Origin: Microbacteriaceae bacterium PS02066
GTDB taxonomy: Bacteria > Actinomycetota > Actinomycetes > Actinomycetales > Microbacteriaceae
Direction of reading: 5' to 3'
Assembly: GCA_029959545.1 (NCBI GenBank)
Contig: JASCPH010000001.1
Coordinates: 116,255-180,254, forward strand
DNA: 64,000 nt
In this document: piece by piece, positions 36,401-43,512 of the stretch
Layout: the number at the start of each line of letters is the position of its first letter
How positions within the stretch are numbered: position 1 is the stretch's first letter
Program-made: the position numbers and the translations under genes
The notes under the pieces: generated by a model
Told to the model about the DNA's origin: nothing
Seen by the model: only the letters and a program-made list of their open reading frames with translations
The model's database searches: none

Positions 36401-38327
36401 CACGGTCGCGGTCATCGGAGCGGTGACTGAGGAGACGCCGACGCTCGTGACGCCGGCAGGGATCACGGACATCGAGTTCGGAGACCCGGTGGATGCGGTC
36501 AACCGCGTCGCGGCGAAGCTCGAGGCCGAAGGCGACATCGACGTGATCGTGGCCGAGTATCACGAGGGCGCCGCAGCGGGGGAGGCCGAGGAGGCGAGCC
36601 TGGCCGACGAGATCGCGGACGGCAAGGCGTTCGCCGACATCGTGCAGAAGACGTCGGCATCCGTCGACGCGATCTTCACGGGCCACACACACAAGAAGTA
36701 CGCGTGGGATGCTCCGATCCCCGGCGAGCCCGGAAAGACCCGTCCCGTGGTCCAGACCGGAAGCTACGGCGAGAACATCGGACACGTCGTGCTGAACGTC
36801 GACGCGGACAGCGGCGACATCGTCTCCTACGAGGCGGAGAACGTCGAGCGGACCAAGGCGGATGACGCGCAGCTCGTCGCGGCGTTCCCGCGAGTTGCCG
36901 CGGTCAAGGAGATCGTGGACGGAGCCCTCGCCCGCGCGAAGGTCGTCGGTGACAAGCCGATCGGTTCGGTGACCGCCGACATCACCAGCGCGTTCGCCGG
37001 CGGTGCGTACACGGACGGCGTCTACGCCGGCGGCACGCGTGACAACCGCGCCGCGCAGTCGACGCTCGGCAACCTCGTCGCCGACTCGCTCGTCGCGACG
37101 CTCTCCGACCCGCTTCGCGGTGGCGCAGAGATCGGCGTGGTGAACCCCGGTGGTCTCCGTGCCGAGCTGCTGCGCGGCGACGACGGGGTGATCACGTTCG
37201 CCGAGGCGAACGCGGTCCTACCGTTCGTGAACAACCTTTGGACGACGACCCTCACGGGAAAGCAGTTCACGCAGGTGCTCGAGGAGCAGTGGCAGACGAA
37301 CGCCGACGGGACGATCCCGTCGCGGCCCTACCTCGCTCTCGGTCTCTCGAAGAACGTGACCTACACCTACGACGCGGATGCGCCGCAGGGATCCCACATC
37401 ACGGGCGTCTGGATCGACGGGAAGCCTATCGACCCGAAGGGTTCGTACCGGATCGGCTCGTTCAACTTCCTGCTGACCGGCGGCGACAACTTCCGCACCT
37501 TCAAGGAGGGCACCGACACGCGCGACTCGGGTCTCATCGACCGGGATGCGTGGATCTCGTACCTCACGGCGAACAGCCCGGTCTCGCCGAGCTACGCCAC
37601 GCGCAGCGCCGAGGTGACGGGGCTCCCGGCATCCGTCGCGCCGGGCGCGCAGGTCTCGTTCCAGGTGGGAGGGCTGAACCTCACCTCGCTCGGCAGCCCT
37701 GAGACGACGTCTCTGCTGGTGAGCATCGAGGGCAGCACGGCCGTCATCGATCCGGTCACCGTCACATCCGGAGCGGCGACGGTCACCTTCACGGTGCCCG
37801 CCGACGCTCCGGCGGACAGCACGATCGTCCTCCAGGCGCCGCAGACGGGCACGGAGCTCCGACTGCCGTTGAAGGTGACGTCCGCCACCCCGCCGACGAC
37901 GACGCCGCAGCCCGCGGACCCGAGTCAGCTCGTGCCCGCCCTGCAGGATGTCATCAAGGTCATCACGGGCGAGCTGCGTGCCGGAGCCACGATCACGATC
38001 CACGTCGGCACGCAGTACGCGGGAGACTGGGTGACGGTCTGGCTGTATTCGACGCCGCGGCAGCTCGGGGGATGGCATCAGGTGGATGCGGCGGGCAACG
38101 TCACGGTCACCCTGCCCGCCGATCTCACGGGCGATCACCGTCTCGTGGTGCTCGACGCGAACGGTCAGGTCATCGGCTGGCAGGCGGTCTCCATCGCTCC
38201 CAGGCCGGGCTCGCTGGCCGCCACCGGTGCCCAGACGCAGTGGATCGCGGGTGCACTGCTCGCCGCATCGCTGCTGCTCGCGCTCGGCATCGTCGGACGC
38301 GCCCTGCCGGTGCGTCGACGCAGCTGA
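33465..38327 (+). CDS. Secreted fusion: LTD plus ExeM/NucH-type nuclease plus 5'-nucleotidase, LAXTG-anchored
   Basis: 1620 residues. A signal peptide (cut near AVAAEP) precedes a lamin-tail domain (about 38-165; INEVYLKGG, FVELYNAG), a repetitive DPDPG linker (about 222-246) and an OB-like region. An endonuclease/exonuclease/phosphatase domain follows (about 520-845; IASFNVLNYF, EEIEN, VNHFKSKGDN, LLGDFNSYT, SSDHDPVVV). The 5'-nucleotidase domain has DFHGR (Asp863, His865), GNHEFDK and FTGHTHK. A beta-sandwich tail ends in LAATG (1584-1588), a hydrophobic helix and RRRS. LAXTG signals are typical substrates of class E sortases. Predicted job: degrade extracellular DNA or RNA to nucleosides and phosphate at the surface. 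Confidence 0.9.
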   Translation: MSPSQPRRPFAALAFGIGTAVVAGMFVPAVAVAAEPADVIINEVYLKGGSANAPFNKKFVELYNAGETAQSLDGWSLQYRSADGTGGPSVTEPLSGVIEPDDYYLIAWNGNGAVGAALPVTPDLSFDKGFNASGTTGTLYLADTTQALTLPTGSVVGQQHVVDLLGYGASKTFETGVAPVTGANSVPNSLARTNFVDTDNNAADFSHPAQITPQASATSGTDPDPGTDPDPGADPDPGTDPGTPAVTAIADIQRTGDATPLSGQAVTTRGVVTGAYATGGFNGFTIQTPGTGGAVDASHSASDAVFVYGGSGDAGAAIAAKAPMGAYVEVTGVAGEFSGLTQINASAGSVTTIDEQVAPVAPVPLAWPIAPADREKFESMLVAPQGQFTVSNTYTTNQYAEIGLASGDTPLITPTDVARPGTPEAAAVAADNAARGVVLDDGASINFLGGTTNKAIPLPYLTDVDVTVGGTVSFTQPVILDYRNGAWKVQPTTQVKAGDSLPVTIGSARAASAPDAVGGDISIASFNVLNYFTTTAADVGCTSVYTDRDGNPITANQCPNNGPRGAATDVSLKRQQDKIVDAINALGTEVVSLEEIENSAAFGENRDAALSTLVDALNADLGKDEWAYVPSPTQVPSGEDVIRTAFIYKADAVSPVGDSVIDLDAAFVNARRPLAQAFAPKGETDAAFLAIVNHFKSKGDNRDNPATGDNANGPQGAYNGDRVRQAQALVDFADERKAAAGTDRVFLLGDFNSYTQEDPMQVFYAAGYTDLGSRTGKHTYSFDGASGSLDHVLASPAAAKMVTGVDVWNINAGESIALEYSRYNYNATNFYEVSPYRSSDHDPVVVGVAWNPTVPINLLNINDFHGRIDANTVKFAGTVEQLRAEYGDDNTLFLSSGDNIGASLFASSFEDDQPTIDVLNALELKASTVGNHEFDKGFADLTGRVQPAADFTYLGANVYKKGTDTPALPEYATFEVDGLTVAVIGAVTEETPTLVTPAGITDIEFGDPVDAVNRVAAKLEAEGDIDVIVAEYHEGAAAGEAEEASLADEIADGKAFADIVQKTSASVDAIFTGHTHKKYAWDAPIPGEPGKTRPVVQTGSYGENIGHVVLNVDADSGDIVSYEAENVERTKADDAQLVAAFPRVAAVKEIVDGALARAKVVGDKPIGSVTADITSAFAGGAYTDGVYAGGTRDNRAAQSTLGNLVADSLVATLSDPLRGGAEIGVVNPGGLRAELLRGDDGVITFAEANAVLPFVNNLWTTTLTGKQFTQVLEEQWQTNADGTIPSRPYLALGLSKNVTYTYDADAPQGSHITGVWIDGKPIDPKGSYRIGSFNFLLTGGDNFRTFKEGTDTRDSGLIDRDAWISYLTANSPVSPSYATRSAEVTGLPASVAPGAQVSFQVGGLNLTSLGSPETTSLLVSIEGSTAVIDPVTVTSGAATVTFTVPADAPADSTIVLQAPQTGTELRLPLKVTSATPPTTTPQPADPSQLVPALQDVIKVITGELRAGATITIHVGTQYAGDWVTVWLYSTPRQLGGWHQVDAAGNVTVTLPADLTGDHRLVVLDANGQVIGWQAVSIAPRPGSLAATGAQTQWIAGALLAASLLLALGIVGRALPVRRRS

Positions 38328-38344
38328 TCGACGACAGATGACGC

Positions 38345-38376
38345 GAGGGCGTCGGCGCTTCGGCGCCGGCGCCCTC
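38345..38376. terminator. Bidirectional terminator hairpin
   Basis: A 14-bp stem (38345-38358 with 38363-38376) with a TTCG loop and one wobble pair lies between the convergent nuclease-nucleotidase and lacI-type genes. Confidence 0.75.
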
Positions 38377-38378
38377 GT

Positions 38379-39410
38379 TCACACCGTGGCGTCGGCCGCG
38401 GCGCGATCCGAGCGCAGGGGGCCGGTGGAGCTGCGCACGACCAGCCTCGGCTTGAGGCGCTGGATGACGGGAGCGAGCGTCGGATCCTGGATCTGTCGCA
38501 TGAGCAGCTCGACGGCCGCGGCGCCCTGCTCGCGCGGAACCTGGCGGAAGGTGGTCAGCGCGAACATCTCGGCGAACTCGTGGTCGTCGATGCCGATGAC
38601 GCTCAGCGCTGCCGGAACGTGCAGTCCGAGGCGCCTGGCCGCGATGATGGCGCCGATGGCGACCTCGTCGCACGCGGCGACGATCGCGGTGGGGCGCGTG
38701 CGCGTATCGCTGAGCAGTTCGACCGCGGCGTCGTAGCCGGCGGGCAGCGTCAGCTCCGATTCGGTGTGGGTCGCCTCGTCAGCCAACCCCGCATCCGCCA
38801 TCGACTGCATGTAGCCGTCGAGTCGCGACGATTCCACATGCGGCCAGCGGGTGCGCGAGCCCGCGCCCAGGAAAGCGATGCGGCGGTGCCCGAGCTCGAT
38901 CAGGTGCTCGGTGGCGCGCCGGGCGGTCAGCGGATCGTCGAGGGTGACGACACTGGTGCGTTCGTGGTTGCCGACGACGTTCACGACGGGCTTACCGAGC
39001 GCGAGCATGCTGTCCAGCTCGTTCTCCTCGGGCTCGAGCCCGACTGCGATCAGGCCGTCGAACCGCTTGCGCGTCAGGAAGCTCTCGAAGATGCGCTCGC
39101 GCGTGTCGCTTCCCGGTTTGGCGTCGTAGAGCGTCAGATCCAGGCCCCGTTCCAAGAGCGCGGCCTGGATGCCCTCCAGTACCTCCGCGAAGAACCATCG
39201 GTTGACGTAGGGCATGACCACGCCGATGTTCTGGGTGCGCCCCGTCGACAGGCTCTGCGCGTTCGTTGACGGCACGTAGCCCAGCATCTCGGCTGCGCGA
39301 GTGACGCGGTCTCTCGTCTCGTCGGAGACGTAGCCGGAACCGCTGAGCGCACGTGACGCCGTGGACTTGGAGACACCGGCCTGGCGCGCGACGTCGGCTA
39401 TTCCGCTCAT
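38379..39410 (-). CDS. LacI family transcriptional regulator
   Basis: 343 residues. The N-terminal HTH (IADVARQAGVSKSTASRALSG) and hinge (MLGYVPSTNAQSLSTG) are followed by a periplasmic-binding-protein-like sugar domain (TQNIGVVMPYVNRWFFAEVL, FDGLIAVGLEP, SVIGIDDHEFAEMF). The ATG at 39410 was chosen because the HTH begins immediately; the 38 in-frame codons upstream are not family-like. It is divergent from the sugar ABC operon, and palindromes of LacI-operator type fill the gap, so it very likely represses the importer until its sugar is present. Confidence 0.92.
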   Translation of the reverse strand: MSGIADVARQAGVSKSTASRALSGSGYVSDETRDRVTRAAEMLGYVPSTNAQSLSTGRTQNIGVVMPYVNRWFFAEVLEGIQAALLERGLDLTLYDAKPGSDTRERIFESFLTRKRFDGLIAVGLEPEENELDSMLALGKPVVNVVGNHERTSVVTLDDPLTARRATEHLIELGHRRIAFLGAGSRTRWPHVESSRLDGYMQSMADAGLADEATHTESELTLPAGYDAAVELLSDTRTRPTAIVAACDEVAIGAIIAARRLGLHVPAALSVIGIDDHEFAEMFALTTFRQVPREQGAAAVELLMRQIQDPTLAPVIQRLKPRLVVRSSTGPLRSDRAAADATV

Positions 39411-39480
39411 GAGAGCCACCCTCTTCCTCGACGGGTGATGTGGGGACGCCCCACATGCTAAGCGAAATCCTGATTGATAG

Positions 39481-39492
39481 GGAACCGGTTCC
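39481..39492. promoter_or_regulatory. Operator-like palindrome GGAACCGGTTCC
   Basis: A perfect 12-bp palindrome with a central CG, typical of LacI-family operators. It lies on the lacI side of the divergent region and could serve autoregulation. Confidence 0.55.
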
Positions 39493-39510
39493 ACATCTTG
39501 TGTCATTCGC

Positions 39511-39522
39511 GGGAGCGCTCCC
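39511..39522. promoter_or_regulatory. Operator-like palindrome GGGAGCGCTCCC, copy 1
   Basis: A perfect 12-bp palindrome with the GAGCGCTC core seen in LacI-family operators for sugar genes. An identical copy lies 32 bp further on (about three helical turns), on the same face of the DNA. Confidence 0.6.
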
Positions 39523-39542
39523 ATGTGCTGTTCAAAGCTTTC

Positions 39543-39554
39543 GGGAGCGCTCCC
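39543..39554. promoter_or_regulatory. Operator-like palindrome GGGAGCGCTCCC, copy 2
   Basis: Identical to the copy at 39511-39522; both are followed by CAT. It lies about 33 bp upstream of the predicted -35 box. Confidence 0.6.
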
Positions 39555-39586
39555 ATTGCAGGTTATCGAGTTGTGATCCTTCGCTG

Positions 39587-39632
39587 TTGTGTCGGATGCG
39601 GGATTGGATTACCGTGGCCTGGAATCGGTTCC
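39587..39632 (+). promoter_or_regulatory. Promoter of the sugar ABC operon with overlapping operator
   Basis: TTGTGT (39587-39592) and TACCGT (39610-39615) are 17 nt apart. The predicted start falls at the near-palindrome GGAATCGGTTCC (39621-39632), which resembles GGAACCGGTTCC at 39481. Repressor bound here would block initiation. Confidence 0.55.
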
Positions 39633-39690
39633 TGAGTGAAGCCGATACGTGGAGCAAGATGCTCCTGCGTGCTCAAAGAGGAGGAATCAC

Positions 39691-41022
39691 ATGACCAGGT
39701 CACAGCGACGTCGGGTGCTTGTCCCGATGGCTCTGTTGGGAGTCGCCGGCCTTGCACTCGCAGGCTGTGCCGAGACCAGTTCGTCCCAGGGTGGCGGCTC
39801 GGTCGAGGGCGCGACGGTCCAGATCGCCGGCGGTATCACCGGTGGGGAGGCGGATGCGCTCAACAAGTCCTTCGAGCAGTTCACCGCCGACACCGGCATC
39901 AAGGTCGTCTACACGGGTGACAAGAGCTTCGAGGGCAACATCGTCACGAAGGTGACGGGTGGCTCGGCCCCCGACATCGCCATCGTGCCGCAGCCCGGTC
40001 TGCTCAAGTCCCTCATCGAGACCGGTGAGGTCAAGGAGGGCTCCGACGCCGTCTCCAAGAATGTCGACGAGTACTGGTCCGCGGACTGGAAGAACTACGG
40101 CAGCCTCGACGGCACGTTCTACGCGGCGCCGATGCTCGGCAACGTCAAGGGCTATGTCTGGTACTCGCCCGCCAGCTTCAAGGAGTGGGGTGTCGAGGCT
40201 CCCAAGACGTGGGACGACCTGCTGACGCTGACCCAGACGATCCGCGACAAGACCGGCGCCGCCCCGTGGTGTGCGGGCTTCGCGTCCGACGCCGCATCCG
40301 GTTGGCCGGGAACGGACTGGATCGAGGACCTCGTGCTGCGCCAGTCCGGCGCCGACGTGTACGACCAGTGGGTCGACAACGAGGTGAAGTTCACCGACCC
40401 GCAGATCAAGGAGGCTTTCGAGGCCGTCGGCCAGATCCTGCTGAACCCGGACTACGTCAACGCGGGCTACGGCGACGTCAAGAGCATCAACTCCACCGCG
40501 TTCGGTGACGTCGCGGCCGCGGTCGCCGACGGTCGTTGCGCTCTGACGCACCAGGCGTCGTTCCTGTCGGCGAACTTCCTCGAGGCCAAGACCGCCTCGG
40601 GTGCCACGCCCACCGTCGCCCCCGACGGCGACGTCTACGCGTTCCTGCTGCCCGGCATCACCGCCGACGGCGAGCAGTACGTCGAGGCCGGTGGCGAGTT
40701 CGTGACCGCGTTCAGCGACGACGAGGCCGTCCAGAAGGTCGTGGAGTACATGTCGACTCCCGAGTTCGCCGATGCGCGCGTCAAGCTCGGCGGCGTCATC
40801 TCCGCCAACAAGGGCGCCGACCCGTCGCTCGCCTCCAGCGAGTTCCTGACCGACGCCATGAAGACGCTGCAGGACCCGTCCACGGTCGTCCGCTTCGACG
40901 CCTCCGACCTGATGCCGGCCACGGTGGGTCAGGGCTCGTTCTGGAAGGGCATGGTCAACTGGATCGACGGCCGTCCGCTCGACCAGGTTCTCAGCGACAT
41001 CCAGGCGGGATACGACAACTAA
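39691..41022 (+). CDS. Sugar ABC transporter substrate-binding lipoprotein (alpha-glucoside type)
   Basis: 443 residues with a lipoprotein signal and lipobox LAGC (Cys26). The mature part is a cluster-1 extracellular binding protein: GDKSFEGNIVTKVTGGSAPDIAIVPQPG, FYAAPMLGNVKGYVWYSPASF and TWDDLLTLTQTIRDK resemble alpha-glucoside binding proteins such as AglE. The start at 39691 has a strong ribosome-binding site (AGAGGAGGA). It is the first gene of a three-gene importer operon under the divergent LacI regulator. The exact sugar is not readable. Confidence 0.9.
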   Translation: MTRSQRRRVLVPMALLGVAGLALAGCAETSSSQGGGSVEGATVQIAGGITGGEADALNKSFEQFTADTGIKVVYTGDKSFEGNIVTKVTGGSAPDIAIVPQPGLLKSLIETGEVKEGSDAVSKNVDEYWSADWKNYGSLDGTFYAAPMLGNVKGYVWYSPASFKEWGVEAPKTWDDLLTLTQTIRDKTGAAPWCAGFASDAASGWPGTDWIEDLVLRQSGADVYDQWVDNEVKFTDPQIKEAFEAVGQILLNPDYVNAGYGDVKSINSTAFGDVAAAVADGRCALTHQASFLSANFLEAKTASGATPTVAPDGDVYAFLLPGITADGEQYVEAGGEFVTAFSDDEAVQKVVEYMSTPEFADARVKLGGVISANKGADPSLASSEFLTDAMKTLQDPSTVVRFDASDLMPATVGQGSFWKGMVNWIDGRPLDQVLSDIQAGYDN

Positions 41023-41121
41023 TCCCGTCGGCTCGCTCGCAACCGCGGGGTCGTCCGGCTCCCCAGCCGGGCGGCCCCGCGGCCCCGCCCGCGGGCGGCC
41101 GCTCGGAGGACAAGGACCCAG

Positions 41122-42456
41122 ATGTCCCAGACGAAAACGACGGAGCCGCTCGTCTTCCATGACGAGCTCCAGCCTCCGAAATCGCCCCGCGCGCGCAAGA
41201 TCGCGACGATCGTCGCCATCGCCGCTGCGGCCCTCATCGTTGTGGCCGCCCTCCTTCTGTGGCTGAGCCCCTCGGTCGAAGACGCACCGCCGACCTCGCT
41301 CGGCTTCTCTCTCAACAGCTTCTTCATCTGGCTCGGTGGGCTGAACCCCATCGTGCAGATCCCGATCGTGCTGATCGTGTTCGGTGCCGTGGTCGGACTC
41401 GTGCTGCTGCTCATCGAGTTCGCGCCCCGGCGCGGACGCGGGTACATGTGGCTGCGTGTCGTCGCGTGCTTCGCGATTCCGCTGCTCGCCTTCATGCTGC
41501 TGCGTCCCTACCAGAACGCGCTCGTCTACGTCCTCGCCATCGCCCTGGGCGCGGGAGCGCTGCTCTTCTTCGCCGACTACCGATCCCGCGAAGGCGCGGG
41601 GTACGTGTTCCAGCTCGTCGTGTTCCTGGCTCCGGCGATGCTGCTGCTCCTGCTCGGCCTCATCTACCCGGCGATCTCGACCTTCTTCCAGTCGTTCTTC
41701 GACAAGACCGGCGACAACTTCGTCGGCCTCGAGAACTACATCTGGACCTTCACGAACCCCGAGGGCTTCTGGTCGGTCATCAACACGGTCATCTGGGCGC
41801 TGTTCGCCCCGACGCTGTCGACCATCATCGGACTCGCGTACGCGGCCTTCATCGACCGCGCTCGCGGCGAGAAGATCCTGAAGGTGCTGGTCTTCATGCC
41901 GGTCGCGATCTCGTTCGTCGGCGCCGGCATCATCTGGAAGTTCGTCTACGACTACCGTCAGGGAGAGCAGATCGGCCTCCTGAACGCGATCGTCACGATG
42001 TTCGGCGGCGATCCGGTCGGCTGGCTCGACGCGCAACCGCTGGTCAACACCTTCGCGCTGCTGGCCGTGTTCGTGTGGACGCAGACCGGTTTCGCGATGG
42101 TCATCCTCTCGGCGGCGATCAAGGCGATTCCGACCGAACAGCTGGAGGCAGCGCAGCTCGACGGCGCATCGGCCTGGCAGCGGTTCAGGAACGTCACCGT
42201 TCCCGGCATCCGCTCCTCGCTGATCGTCGTGCTCACGACCATCACGATCGCCTCGCTGAAGGTGTACGACATCGTCGCCGTCATGACCGGCGGTCGCTCG
42301 AACACCTCGGTGCTGGGCTTCGAGATGGTCAACCAGCAGCAGCGGTTCCAGAGCTACGGGCACTCCTCGGCGCTGGCCGTCGTGCTCTTCCTGTTCGTGC
42401 TGCCGCTGATCGTCTACAACGCGCGTCAGATGCGCAAGCAGAAGGAGATCCGATGA
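41122..42456 (+). CDS. Sugar ABC transporter permease (MalF/AglF type) with N-terminal membrane extension
   Basis: 444 residues. The canonical permease core starts at about residue 160 (VFLAPAMLLLLLGLIYPAIS) and contains the coupling loop EAAQLDGASAWQRFRNVTVP. Before it are about 150 residues with roughly four extra hydrophobic helices (about 28-50, 73-98, 106-127, 130-150), making the protein longer than the usual 290-330 residues. GGAGGAC lies upstream of the ATG. Its stop overlaps the start of the second permease gene (ATGA). Confidence 0.88.
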   Translation: MSQTKTTEPLVFHDELQPPKSPRARKIATIVAIAAAALIVVAALLLWLSPSVEDAPPTSLGFSLNSFFIWLGGLNPIVQIPIVLIVFGAVVGLVLLLIEFAPRRGRGYMWLRVVACFAIPLLAFMLLRPYQNALVYVLAIALGAGALLFFADYRSREGAGYVFQLVVFLAPAMLLLLLGLIYPAISTFFQSFFDKTGDNFVGLENYIWTFTNPEGFWSVINTVIWALFAPTLSTIIGLAYAAFIDRARGEKILKVLVFMPVAISFVGAGIIWKFVYDYRQGEQIGLLNAIVTMFGGDPVGWLDAQPLVNTFALLAVFVWTQTGFAMVILSAAIKAIPTEQLEAAQLDGASAWQRFRNVTVPGIRSSLIVVLTTITIASLKVYDIVAVMTGGRSNTSVLGFEMVNQQQRFQSYGHSSALAVVLFLFVLPLIVYNARQMRKQKEIR

Positions 42457-43427
42457 GCGCCGCCGCCCCGACCACGCCGGCGTTCGACGCCAAGGCTGCC
42501 CGCAAGGTCGCGCGTGACACGCGCCGCAATGAGAAGACCGCGCAGAAGCGGATGACGTCGAAGACGGCCACGCTGATCGCGATCATCATCGCGATCTTCT
42601 GGACCATCCCGACCTTCAGCCTCTTCGTCACCTCGTTCCGTCCCGGCGCCGACTCCCAGACGAGCGGATGGTGGACGGTCTTCGTCGACCCGGCGTTCAC
42701 GCTCGACAACTACTTCGACGCGCTCACCTCCGGGGGGACCGCGTTGACGCTGGGCGAGTCGTTCCTGAACTCGCTGGCCATCGCCATCCCCGCCACCGCC
42801 ATCCCGATCGCGCTGGCATCGCTGGCGGCGTACGCGTTCGCCTGGATCGACTTCAAGGGCAAGAACGGCCTGTTCATCTTCGTGTTCGCGCTGCAGATCG
42901 TGCCGATCCAGATGGCCCTCGTGCCGCTGCTCAGCCTGTTCTCGCGCGGCCTCGAGATCAACGGCGTCGCCGTCTTCCCCGGGTTCGAGTTGCGCGGAGT
43001 GGAGCACAGCTTCGCGACGGTGTGGATCGCCCACGCGATCTTCGCCATGCCGCTGGCGATCTTCCTGCTGCACAACTTCATCTCGGAGATCCCGAGCGAG
43101 GTCATCGAGGCGGCGCGGGTCGACGGCGCCGGTCACGGGCAGATCTTCTTCCGCATGATCCTGCCCCTGGCGATGCCGGCGATCGCGTCGTTCGCGATCT
43201 TCCAGTTCCTGTGGGTGTGGAACGACCTGCTCGTGGCCACGATCTTCGCGCCGAGCTCATCGCTGCCGCTGACGCAGACGTTGAACTCCCTCTCGGGTTC
43301 GTGGGGCGATCGCTGGTACCTCCAGTCGGCGGGTACGTTCATCTCGATCATCGTCCCGTTGATCGTGTTCTTCGCCCTGCAGCGGTTCTTCGTGCGCGGT
43401 CTGCTGGCCGGCGCGACGAAGGGCTGA
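42453..43427 (+). CDS. Sugar ABC transporter permease (MalG/AglG type)
   Basis: 324 residues with six membrane helices and the coupling loop EAARVDGAGHGQIFFRMILP, the binding-protein-dependent transport signature. The C-terminal WGDRWYLQSAGTFISIIVPLI is typical of the alpha-glucoside subgroup. It is translationally coupled to the preceding permease. No ATP-binding subunit is encoded in the operon, so a shared MsiK-type ATPase encoded elsewhere is expected, as in other actinobacteria. Confidence 0.9.
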   Translation: MSAAAPTTPAFDAKAARKVARDTRRNEKTAQKRMTSKTATLIAIIIAIFWTIPTFSLFVTSFRPGADSQTSGWWTVFVDPAFTLDNYFDALTSGGTALTLGESFLNSLAIAIPATAIPIALASLAAYAFAWIDFKGKNGLFIFVFALQIVPIQMALVPLLSLFSRGLEINGVAVFPGFELRGVEHSFATVWIAHAIFAMPLAIFLLHNFISEIPSEVIEAARVDGAGHGQIFFRMILPLAMPAIASFAIFQFLWVWNDLLVATIFAPSSSLPLTQTLNSLSGSWGDRWYLQSAGTFISIIVPLIVFFALQRFFVRGLLAGATKG

Positions 43428-43443
43428 CGCCGCGCGAGACGCA

Positions 43444-43481
43444 CATCAGGGGCCGCATCCGTGAGGGTGCGGCCCCTGATG
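43444..43481 (+). terminator. Terminator hairpin after the sugar ABC operon
   Basis: A perfect 14-bp stem (43444-43457 with 43468-43481) with a 10-nt loop, 16 nt after the last stop codon. Confidence 0.8.
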
Positions 43482-43500
43482 CGTGCGAGTGGTGGACGGA

Positions 43501-43506
43501 TAGGGT
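43501..43506 (+). promoter_or_regulatory. -10 box (TAGGGT) of the P-type ATPase gene
   Basis: TAGGGT ends 6 nt before the ATG at 43513, predicting a leaderless mRNA. Confidence 0.5.
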
Positions 43507-43512
43507 GAGCGC

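Noticed and set aside
39700..42363. An 887-codon minus-strand frame opposite the sugar ABC genes
   Set aside because: The plus strand encodes recognisable binding protein and permease. The antisense frame is charge-rich and repetitive.
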